Shown here in pieces: positions 30,966-41,960 of a stretch of DNA of 64,000 nt. The DNA is taken from positions 682,001 to 746,000 of the forward strand of contig JACDQD010000004.1 of NCBI GenBank assembly GCA_019843655.1, read 5' to 3'. Below the pieces are notes generated by a model. That model made no database searches and was not told the DNA's origin. It saw only the letters and a program-made list of their open reading frames with translations. The first letter of the stretch is position 1. Every line of letters starts with the position of its first letter. This DNA comes from Lethocerus indicus. Lineage: Eukaryota; Arthropoda; Insecta; Hemiptera; Belostomatidae. The position numbers and the translations under genes are program-made.

Positions 30966-33900
30966 TTACAATATCAGCGCATATTTAGTATTATCGGAAG
31001 ACATAAAAAATGCAAAACTCACCAAAGAATAGAAAAAAATCACAGGTGAAATTCTTTCAGCCGAACTTTTCCTTCCGAAAGGGCCGATTTCGTTGTTTTC
31101 TCTCGAAGAACACAATTTATGCGATATTGTAAATTTCCTTTTTTTCTTCTCCTCTATATATCCGGGTATATAAAGACTCGGCGAATCTAATCGACCGCTA
31201 GTCATCAATCTATTGAAATCCTGTTCTAATTTATTCGCATTCGGCCCTTTTTAAAAAAAAAAAAATCCGTTATTAAAAGAGTACAATAATCGAATATATA
31301 TTATTGCGTAATTATGTATATATCTCTCTCTCTCTCGAATACCTTTAAAATGTACAAATAACTGGATGCACGCTCCGTTGTGCAACAAATTTGTTTTTCT
31401 CGTGTCCACAGTCAAAAACCAGTCGGGAATTCCCATTACCTTGCGAACGTCTTCTAAGAAATTGGACCTGGACGGTTGAACAATATAAATATTAGTCTTA
31501 GATAAGTGGAACAATTTTTTAAAATAAAAAAAAATATCGGTATTCCGTTGGGAGCTTACACAATAAATTTCGGCGTTCGTCTGACGTTTACGTATTTAAC
31601 GGTGTCGTAATCCGGTTCGATGTTGGCGCACGCAAATTTGTCGGAACCTCTATCTTTGTTCAATATTACAATCGATCTTCCCATAGCGGATACCGGTCCC
31701 TCTAAAAAAAAAAACGAATTATTGTATAGAGTAAAAGAAAAATTTAATTAAAAACCGATTCATAATTGAGTTGTATTTAATCCAACTCTGCTCTCTGTAC
31801 GGTTTGTATAGCTGTAAAATATATTTTCAGGTGACTATATTCAAACATCTTACAAGTTTGGTATATCTTCAAAATGGTTATCGAAACTGTTTATTAGGGG
31901 TAGCCGAAAGTAATCGACATTTCGACTTTGGAATTCATTTTATTTTGCTAAAAAATAAACTTTAATTATTAATCAACTATATATTCACCGATATTATCGA
32001 CAATTTTCCGCCGGCAAATTTTCGATTCCCCTCTTGAAGAACTCCTCAAGACGAAAATACATCTTATTTTTAGTAGTACATTATACATATCTAAACTTCA
32101 CTTTTATATTTATATATATATATATATATATATAAACAAATAATTAATACAAGTCGTATAATGAGCGATATAAATACCTAGAGGAAAATTTGGATCTGAA
32201 AATACTCTTCTCTCTTTGCCCAAATCAATTGTACCCAATCTGCCCGATACGTCTCCAACGTAACATCGCAACGGCAAATCGGGTCCACATTCCCTTCTGT
32301 ACAGTTCATCCTAAACAGCGTACACGTTTTAACGGTATTTCGATAGATGTATATAATAACAATTAGTGCGTAATTGTATAAAAACACGTCCGTGAAATTA
32401 ATTAACGCCAAACAGATAATAGCTAAATGTTTACATTACGTGGGTCGGCCAACTGTGTATAGTAGGGATTCCAAACGTATCCAGCCGCTGTACAACGCGT
32501 GTGAATTATTTTCACGGCTGCGTCAACTCCGACCGGATTCACGTAAACTGCCCAGTTGTGTTTCAACGTCTGCAATTTAACGTATCGTATAATATGTGTC
32601 TTAAAATAGAGCTTTGAAAAGTAATCTTTCAGCGAAAAAAATATATACACTCGTACGATTCGGGCGACAAGTGTATATTTAAATTTCTGTTGGAGAAAAA
32701 AAAATGATATTACTATATTTCTATCGTATTGTCCGGGATGTCTGAGGTTAACTTCAATAACTGTTTCGCTGCTACTCCCATCAGAATGTATTAGCTGAGT
32801 CTGAAAATTAATTACGTTTAATATTATCAATTATGTATATCGGACCATTTACGCTTTGAATTGTAAATATAAACCGAGTAGAAACAATATTTCTCAACGG
32901 TATTTCATTTGATAAATTCAGTAATATACGAATAAATATCATTGCGAACAATTCCATATTAGCGTCGATTCTCTAATAATTTATTATAAAACTTGAAGTA
33001 GCATAAAAGATCGAAGTAAAAAGTACAAACCATTCGTATATAACCGTAAGCAAAGCCACCGGGATGATGAAATGAAGCGATCGCCCTTATTTCTCTCGCT
33101 TCTGACGGTGCGTATCCTCTTTCAATTGTTGCACACGCCCAGCTGAAAATTTATCGTATAACAATAAATAATAAATAATGTCGGACGAATAAAACACCGT
33201 AAATTAGATTTATAACGTATAACAATAAGCCGATAATCAATTTTTCACTGACCGTTTTCCATTCGAGGCATGCAGAACAACGGAATGGCCCAATATCGAT
33301 CTCTGACCGAATAGCATCAATGTTGAATCGTTAAATCCGACTTTCTGAAAAGAAGTCCGTCGAGCGAAGTCGCCAAACTTTGCGCTCAAATCACCGACTT
33401 GGATATAGTCGGGCGTCCCGGTGTGATTTGCGTGTTGCGGTGCGCCGTACGGATTGAAAACTCCGTACAAAGTGTTCTCTTCGCACGGAAATTCCAATAT
33501 TTCGAGAACAGGAGCCTGCGAGTAAAATCGTTCTATATACATATATATTCAATTTATATTTGAGAGCGTTGAAAGCGAAATATACGGCGTATTCATTACC
33601 ATGTGTATTTTATACGCTCCCACATCTTTTAATCCTTCCAAATTCAATTCAATATCTGTTATACCGTATTCGGTCTGTTGATAAAATTCTATCTTACCGC
33701 TCACGCTGGTCGGAATTCCATTTCCGAACCAATCTCGAGCGACAGCTTTACGTCGAAAAACGCTCATGATTCTGCGAAATGATAATTCAATTTATAATAT
33801 TGTCTTTATCATTATTTTCCAGATAGTAAAAAAAGATTCTCTAGAGGAAAATTACATTTTTAAAATAACTGTATTTGTATCTGCGAGGGTTGGAATACCG

Positions 33901-36900
33901 TAGATTTCGTGTGTTTCTGTCTCCTCTCGCTGGTTTGGTTTTTCGCTAGACCGGTTTCAGCTACTAGCCATCTTCAGTAGCGGTCTTAGTTACTTTTGGC
34001 ACTTTGGATATTTTTTGGGCATCCTCACTGCACTGTCACTATCACTTGTACTGTGGTGGTTGTCTGTTTGTCATGTGTGTATATATATATATATATATAT
34101 ATGGAACCATATTATATAGTATAGAGTGTATATATATATCCATATTCATATGGATTCAATATGGAGATTTTTCAAGAACAAACAAAACAACATTATAAAT
34201 GAAACGATAAATTACCAAAGTGAGGCTATATTCACCCCGCTAATCCTACTAAAGAACTTCACCCTTCAATCCAACCCCTTTCACCCCAAAGAACTATATA
34301 ATGTATACACACAACAGACAGACAACCACCGCAGTACAAGTGACAGTGACAGTGCAGTGAGGACGCCAAAGTGACTAACGCAGGCAGCGCTACTGAAGAT
34401 GGCTAGTAGCCGAAACCGGTCTAGCAAAAGATCAAACCAGCGAGAGGAAAAACACGAAATCTACAACTACTTTTGTTGTAAAAAAAAATTAATAAATGTC
34501 ATATTCTAAGAATCGATTTATTTTAAATTTGTTTTTCTCCTCTAGAAACAGGAAAATGGATGAGAGACATACTTTGAACATGCCAAACGTTCTCCCCTTG
34601 CTTTCGGTCCGTGGTCGTCGAATATCACAAGAGATTTACCAAGGACGGAATGGCGGCCGGCCAGCGGTAAATTTTCATCGGTAAATAACTGCCTGCTAAT
34701 TTCAAGAAACTTCTTACTACCCGCTATTGTTAACATTTCAAATTTGTCTGACAGCGCACCAACTACATTTGGAGCACTGATATTGACATCTACCTATAAT
34801 AGAAAACAAAGAATGAGTACCAATTAGTAAATAAGTTATCACTATTGAATATGGCATAAAACCATACACTGGACAACAATTAATCTTATACATAGTCAGG
34901 GTTTATTAGTCCCGTATTTATTTAGTCCCTGCCCTCAACACCCATTAATGGTATTTGGATGTATACGCCAGATATAAGGTAGTCGTACCACTAAAATGTT
35001 ACCTTCAGTCTACGATAACTTCCAGAGAATTGTATATAAACGCGAGAAATCGTTTTAAATATGCCTTGCGAAGCGTTCAGTCTCTGACAATAAATGAAAA
35101 AACACGTCTGACCGTATCGCAACTGTATAAAATTAATAATACCACCTTGAAGGGATCGTAAACCGGACCGGCTGAAACGCATCTCGCCGTCCAATTGAAG
35201 AAATCTTTTCCAGGTGGGTTGACATGAACTGCCCACCTGTGCTCAATGGTTGTATTCAATGTTGTGCCGTCTGCGTGGACCAATTTTTCAATCAGTACAG
35301 TGGTGTCACCGAAAGGGTACGGCTGTCGGAAAATTATCCGACCGACCAGAGGGTACCTATTGAAAATGTAATACTGAAATAAAGTCGTCAAACTTCTCCA
35401 ACCGTTGTACAAAAATGTGCATTGTTTATTCAATTATGGAAATTGAATTCATTTCACATTTTTAGTTAAAAGAATTTTTAGGCGTTAACCATAAAAGATA
35501 GCGAGTGTTAAAAAAATACAATTTAAAGCCAAAAATATGGTACTAAAGTTCAGAGATTGACCCTTGTAGCATTGAAGGCCAAAATGTTTATTTGATTAAA
35601 ATTATCAACTATCGATATGGTAGATTTAAGCGGAATTCAATATATTTTTTATCATGTATACAATAAGTAAGTTATTGGATATAAGTTATATTCGATTTAC
35701 CTGTAGACAGCTTCAGCAGTTATCATCGGCACTTTATAGTCTGGCTGAGAACTGAAATATCTAGTCAGTGGAGCGCATATCCATGGTTCTTCGAAGCCCA
35801 TTTCTCCATTTCTAAAAACGAGAGAAGGAAATATCAAGTTTCTCGAAATTATAATTATATTTAAACGAAAAGGAATAGATTTCAGAAATACCTGTATATA
35901 ACTATTGTTCTATGAGCTACACTGTGTCTTCCGGATAGCGGAAGGAACGAATCCCATTCCTTTTCGGCTGCGTATCCCACTTTACCGCTAATATCACCGA
36001 CGGCATATTTGTCCTGAGTCTCCTCTCCTACGAATATATAAAATAAAATTTTAATTTTTAATTCAATACCAAACATTTTACCTATTTGAAACTGCTATAC
36101 TCGTAAATTTTTAATTCAAAATATTGAATGACTAAAAGATGAACGCGTACCGCGATTGAGTTTGAACATTTTTTCATTAAATATCGGACTTTTAAGGTTT
36201 TTAATTTTATTTAAATGATTTGACATCGTCTACTCTTTATGTCTTTTAACATTGAATACTCTATTTGGATAGTGACAATCACCTGGAATTGGCGCATCGG
36301 ACGCTATTGGTTTCGATGTCGGATTGTAAACGTCCCCGATTCCTTGACAGTTTTCCAAAATGGGAGAATTTCCGACCATGGGAAATGCGGGGAGTGTGTG
36401 TATTCTAAATCCTCCCAGGACGGGCTCGGCGACTTCGGTTACATTCAACACAACTTTTGTAGCAGCCAGTATCGATTCTTGTTCCAGTGTGAATACTCCT
36501 CTAACTCCGTGCGAATTAAGTAACGCCCTTAAATATTGAGCAGACTTACAAGTTCCTATTTAAATATATTTGTTGTATGTTTTTCTTACATTATATTTAT
36601 TTTATTGGGAAGAAAGTTAATAATATATTGAAGCTTGTCATAATATATTTATATTATTATTATTATTATAAATTAAGATAATTACGTATGCTCTTACTTC
36701 AATAATACGGGAGGCTTCAGTCTTATTCTTGCACAAGCGAGAAATGTTTCTGGGTCCTCATCATCTAACAACACCAAATAGTGATTTCTCCTGCCATTGG
36801 CGACGTTCAAGTGAGAAAGTGTAGGATCCCTAAGAAGTTGCCTTTCGCCACTTTTCACTTGACCAATTCTTACAGTAAGGTCCATGAGAACCAACTGTAG

Positions 36901-38296
36901 GGAGTTGCAACTACTTCGAGCCTTGTCTTAAAGGTATTCAAGAATAAATTAATTGCGTAAAAAAAAAACTTTAATTACTTAATTACGGCACACGGAAACC
37001 GTGTTAGTATATTTTTAAAATTAACAATTCTAAAATACCTGCATCAGAATCTAAAATGTCAGTCGTATAAATCTTCCAGTCGTGCAACGACTTCTTCTTT
37101 CGATGAACATTGTAAATGTCGGTATAAATAACAGCATCGTTACCCATTGAACTACCGAACAACTGTAGAAGAACCCTTCCACGAACACCATTTTCACCAG
37201 GAAATAAAGCTTCTGCAATTTTTACATTGCTGTCTCCACTTCCCTTCAAATTAAATTATCATTATAGTATAACAGTCCAAAATTAGGAAGAAATCATAGC
37301 TATTAACAGTGCTCTATTGGAAAACCCTCAATCACTCGTTCTTTCCCACTTATTGAATTTAATCATGCACAACAGAAATTAAATTTGATACAATTAAATG
37401 TAATAATGAAATATACCCTTAAAGGATTTTTTTAAATAACTACAGTTGATATATACAGGCCCTAATTTAAGGACACTCACAGCATTATTATCCTGTTTGA
37501 CAATAATAAATGCAATCAAAGCCATAACTGACTTCGAATGTTTATAAAATATATATTTTACAGCATTCTTGTTTCACTAGTGAATTATACATTTTGTAAT
37601 TAAATAGATTTCTTCGCACTGTTTTATAAGTGACTTTTAAAAGTCGACCGAATAATAAACTCTTACTGTAATAGTGGAGCATGCTCGAGTTCCAGATTCT
37701 GACTGTAGAAGTAGTGACCTTGCCCAAAGTCCCTGTTGTCCAATTAATGGAACCAGATCGACTCTACTTTTTATAATAGTGCTCGAGTTACTTAAGGGGC
37801 CTAGAAGTGATGTGAGATCCAAAATTCTGAAACAATAAAATAATAAATGCGATAAGAGTATGGGTTAAAAATTATCAAGTTAATATTTTTTAATATAGTT
37901 CGAGTTTCTTTTTTATAAATAGCGAATATGAGGTCAAGGTTTTGAGTGGTTTCAATTTACATAAAACAAATTAACGCTACACGAATATAAAATGCGTTCA
38001 AATTATTAAAATAACGAGATATCTTTTTTCGTACCGTTAAGGCAATAATGCAAACACTACGAGAAATAATACTAACACTGTGCCCAACTTGTGATCGTTA
38101 CACCTGTCTTCAAGCTCCGAATATACTACAGGATATTCACGAACCGTCCAGCTCCATTGCTGTTCAGTAGTTAGTCTTGTGATTACATTTATATTGCTCT
38201 CATCTGAGCTAAATACTATAGTTCCGTGTACACCATTCTCTGATAGATGAGCTGTCAGTTCAATGCTCTGACTAGTTTTTATGTAAATGCAAATTA
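30966..38296 (-). CDS. Multi-domain Cu-only SOD-repeat protein (Rsod-like)
   Basis: Eighteen exons join in phase to about 1060 aa: 38077-38296, 37667-37826, 37039-37243, 36698-36926, 36283-36527, 35892-36027, 35701-35811, 35146-35356, 34573-34793, 33600-33771, 33253-33515, 33031-33142, 32714-32800, 32435-32569, 32178-32310, 31560-31701, 31343-31467 and 30966-31246. Five or six SOD-like modules are seen, recognised by recurring blocks: HGVRGVFTLEQ; EHRWAVHVNP, HNWAVYVNP; VGDISGKVGY, VGDLSAKFGD, VGDVSGRLGT; LPLSGRHSVAHRTIVIY, LPLAGRHSVLGKSLVIF; LACSK, WACATI, FACANI. This matches arthropod Cu-only SOD repeat proteins. Most copper-ligand positions are substituted, so catalysis is doubtful. The end (ISPVIFFYSLVSFAFF) is hydrophobic, a membrane or GPI-type tail by inference; a GTGAGT inside it could splice to another exon. 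The 5' end is incomplete. Confidence 0.85.
33900..34462. mobile_element. Foldback element copy B (SOD-repeat gene intron)
   Basis: The left arm runs from tagatttcgtgtgtttctgt through ggtttcagctactagccatc and ttcagtagcgg. The right arm is its inverse and ends in cacgaaatcta. The middle carries a TA run (34078-34101) and an atatagtatagagtgtatat segment also found in copy E. It lies wholly in the intron between the exons at 34573-34793 and 33600-33771. Confidence 0.85.
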
Positions 38297-38639
38297 CTGA
38301 AACAAAATGTCATCTGTGTATTATAAAAAAAAATCATATATGAAAAAGTGTCTACGTTGGCAATATTAATAATTTTAAATGTACCAACTGATGTCGTTTA
38401 CCAATCGTATAGTCAATATTAATTTTAAAACTCCTAAACGAAAGAACAATTGTATTTTCCCGTGTCATATCGAACCAGAAAAATTTCCAAATATATTTCA
38501 CGGTGTTGGGCAATGCTCCGAATTACATCACAAAAAGAAATCAGAAAGTCTGCCTCGCTTCTGTGGTACCGAACAATAATTATTATTTTATAGTCGGTTT
38601 TCAAATTTTGTCCGAGGCGTGGCATATTGATAACGAATA

Positions 38640-39094
38640 GGGGGACAGGACGATGAGTTTATTGCCCCATGAGTCATGCCAACAACTATGCGATGCATGA
38701 TAGTGTGGTCATCAGGATATACTGCTGGTAACTTGAATGCCGAACAATTCAACGGTACTGCTGAAAACGCTGGAGAATTTCAAGACATTTTCGCATAACA
38801 CTGTTGTAGATGTATAAGTTAAACCTTTTTCTATAACTGATAATAGTATAATTTTTCAACAAGTTCTAGTTGAATGCAAAAAAAAAAATTGAAATTGAAA
38901 TTTATGTTCATTTTTCAAAACAATGTATATTTAATTATTATGCTGTAGAGGCATTGATGACTATAATAGAGTAAATCACATTTTAATGTAACAGAAAAAT
39001 GACAATAGGAACCACTACTAAGAGACTACTGTTAAAATTGAAAATAAATGTATCGATGTCACTCCAATTTACCTTGCAGTATAAAGATAATCAT
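38640..39094 (-). CDS. Possible 5' exons of the SOD-repeat gene (signal peptide)
   Basis: An ATG at 39094 opens MIIFILQ and meets a GTAAAT donor (exon 39073-39094, 22 nt). A TTTTCAG acceptor at 38761-38762 continues in phase from 38760 as AVPLNCSAFKLPAVYPDDHT and on through SSSCPPIRYQY. The joined start reads like a secretion signal. How it joins the exon at 38296 is unsolved: only a weak GTTATC donor gives the right phase. It could instead be chance or a separate small gene. Confidence 0.3.
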
Positions 39095-41087
39095 TTTCAA
39101 CTTAAAACCAATGTCATTCACATATTGGAAACGAATAAGGGGACACCTCCACTCGAGTAGTGTACAGCAGTGAAATAGAAAGTACTGAAGAATAAGGCTG
39201 AAGGAGCATAACTGTAAAAGTTTTCAAGGTTGACCAGACACAACTGCCCTCTGTTGGTCAATTCTTCAAGCATTAGCATACTTCAACTTAAAAGCATTTC
39301 GGGCGCGGGGAAGGATTTTTTTTAAAGCCTTTTTTAATCTTTCAAAATTGTCAAAAACTATATATTCGCTTCTATCCAACTGACCTTATCGAAAGACGAT
39401 TCTGCCATACCTGTGCCAATTGACTCCTGAAAACGGTATATAAATCGTTCAGTCCTAAAGTTCTCCTTCGGTCTGATATAATAATAGTGGGTCGTCGGGC
39501 AAAGTTGGTGCCGATTTTGAAGGAAAATTGAAACGCTAATCTATTAAGTTATATTGAGGCGGCGCCATTACCTTCCACAGCCTTTCTCCGTCTTCGGTGC
39601 CAACTTGACGAAAATTTCGTCCTCTCTCGGCGAAAAGTTTTACTGAACGAGTTTTGTCTCGACCGAAGAGTTGAAAATTTTTCCATTAAATGGCCATTTT
39701 TCAACGAGGCCGTGCATTGTCAATTCTGGTGGACGTTTTGTTCGATCGCCGTCTTCAATTCGTCTAATTGGGAGCGATACTTTTCGAATTTATTTTCTCG
39801 TCGTTTGGTAAAGCTCAGTTCCTTTCCAATCCCACCGGATACAGAGGATTACCTTCTTCGGATGGAGATCTTCGTTTGGACTGCCTTGTGTGGCATTTCA
39901 GCCATTTTCAATAAAAAGTAAAGCGTTAAATGGCTATAACGCGCTTTGTTCGCTACCAAGGTTCTAAGGCGTACAAAGCCGAGAAAAATTAACCTACGGT
40001 AACCGAACTTTTTTCCAAATATGCCCCAAGTACTGACATTTAGAATATGTATTCCCGACAACCTTATACTTAAATTTCCCGCTCTCTGTTAAGGACCTGT
40101 TGAAGTTTTGTTTTATTTCGCGTTACTTTCTTTTTCATTATTGCACGATGATGCAGACCGGCTATTGGCAAGAGGGCTTATTCAATTCGGAATTCAACTC
40201 GTTAAATGCAAGCAGTATAAATAACGTTTCAATTTGCCCGTTTATTATTGCTGAATTTTAATTCAATTATCCGAACTCGGGTTATGTTATGCAATTAAAA
40301 AAGAAGAGGAAGAAAGTGTCCAAGATTGGAGTGATCCGAAGGGGAAATCGGCCAAAAATTGTACCTTTCGCCTCTACTTCCGGATTTTATAATTGAAGTT
40401 AGATTTAGATCTAAGGTCGGATGTAGCGGTAGAACTTCGCTACGAAGTATTTGTGCCGGAAATTGTCGAACAAAGCCGTATTAAAAATAAAAATTAAGCG
40501 GACATTAAATAAATTTCAGATAACAACTTAAAACGAATGTAATTTTTTTTTTTTTAGTTTTATATCGTATTTCAGACTGTCAATCACCGGCGACTGACCG
40601 GAATATTGTGGAGAACTGTAACTCGATCGCAAAAAAAGTTTTATTGAGACAATAAAACAGAATTGATTTCCATTAACCAGATTGTGGAGATGTGAATAGG
40701 GCCGGAGATAGAATTCGGACTGTATTTTAAAGAGAGTAAAATTTAGAAAAAAAACGTGAAAAAAGCGTTCTGAGCTTTACAATCAACGGGCTGTACGGGG
40801 AACATTTGTAAGTGTCGGTTGGTAAGCCTGCGCCGGCCGATGTAAAAAGGGGAGAGTTTAAAATACTCCGGAGAATCATTTAGTTTCGTTCAAACGTTAG
40901 TGATTTTAAAATACAGCTCTAAATTTCACTCAAGAGTCCACCGCCACAGAGGAGAATATTCGAGGGTAAATTATTCATAACTTTAACCTTGATACTAACA
41001 ATTTCATTATTACTGTGTTCAACGATTTTTTATGTACTATTGCGTAATTCTTTCTTGACACTATATTTGGACGACGTAAAATTTATG
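39095..41087. other. Intergenic stretch before the homeobox gene
   Basis: No exons are recognised. It is less AT-rich than elsewhere, with open frames (for example 39712-39921) that resemble nothing known. It may hold promoters or 5' exons of the flanking divergent genes. Confidence 0.4.
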
Positions 41088-41386
41088 TACGAAGTCCGTT
41101 CAAAAAGTATTCCGGGTATTTTCTCAAAATTAATGCTTCGAACCGCTTCGAAAATTCGGATTCTCCGATTCCATTTTTCTGAAAGGGGTAAAAATCGAAG
41201 ACGAACCGAAAAAACGTGCGAGAAAAGCGGCTTTAAAAGATTGTTTTTGTGTTCAACGACGGCTTAAATTGTCGGCACAAAGTTAGATACGTGTCTACAA
41301 ACGTGAGTCTACAAGAAAACCGTAGATCGAATATACTTATTTCGCGGAAATTTAAAATTCGCGATACATTTTGAACAGACCTCGTA
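41088..41386. mobile_element. Mariner-like MITE with TA ends
   Basis: The ends TACGAAGTCCGTTCAAAA (41088-41105) and its inverse TTTTGAACAGACCTCGTA (41369-41386) form imperfect terminal inverted repeats, and both ends finish in TA, as expected for Tc1/mariner insertion. The roughly 300-bp interior has no intact transposase, only a fragmentary open frame (40989-41267). Confidence 0.65.
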
Positions 41387-41960
41387 TCTTTTCGAAAAAT
41401 GTAGGGTAATATTTATTCCTCATAAATCGATTGATCTCTCTCCAAATCATTAGATATTACGACTTAATATTGACTATAATTAGTAATCATCGACGGGTAT
41501 TTCGAAGCATATCACGAGTATATGTTTCAATGAATTCTTTTTATCGCCTCCATATTATGTAGGTATCCTGAGACACCGTATAAGTGACATAAAAAAATAC
41601 ATATTGTACTATTTATTTTTATTGTCTCCTTTCGCTAAACTACGATCTTCACCTAAGTATTCAACGCACTATTAAATATACGGGACAAATGAAATTGGCC
41701 GTGACACATCGAGAAAACTCTACTTACAAAGTTTGTAAATACTGAATGGAATCCTAAATTATTTATTATAAAATGTATATTACCTTACAGAATCAGAAGG
41801 CAGCCTTCCCACCGGGTAAGGTAGATTGATTTCGGAGGTCTACTGCAGTTTTTGGTCCTGAAGAGAGACTGTTCTTCGCGCGTCGGCCCGAGGCGAACTG
41901 AAGGGAGGAAACCGCCCCGGGACATACCCGGTGATAAGCTTAGAAGGGCGCTCTCAAAAG

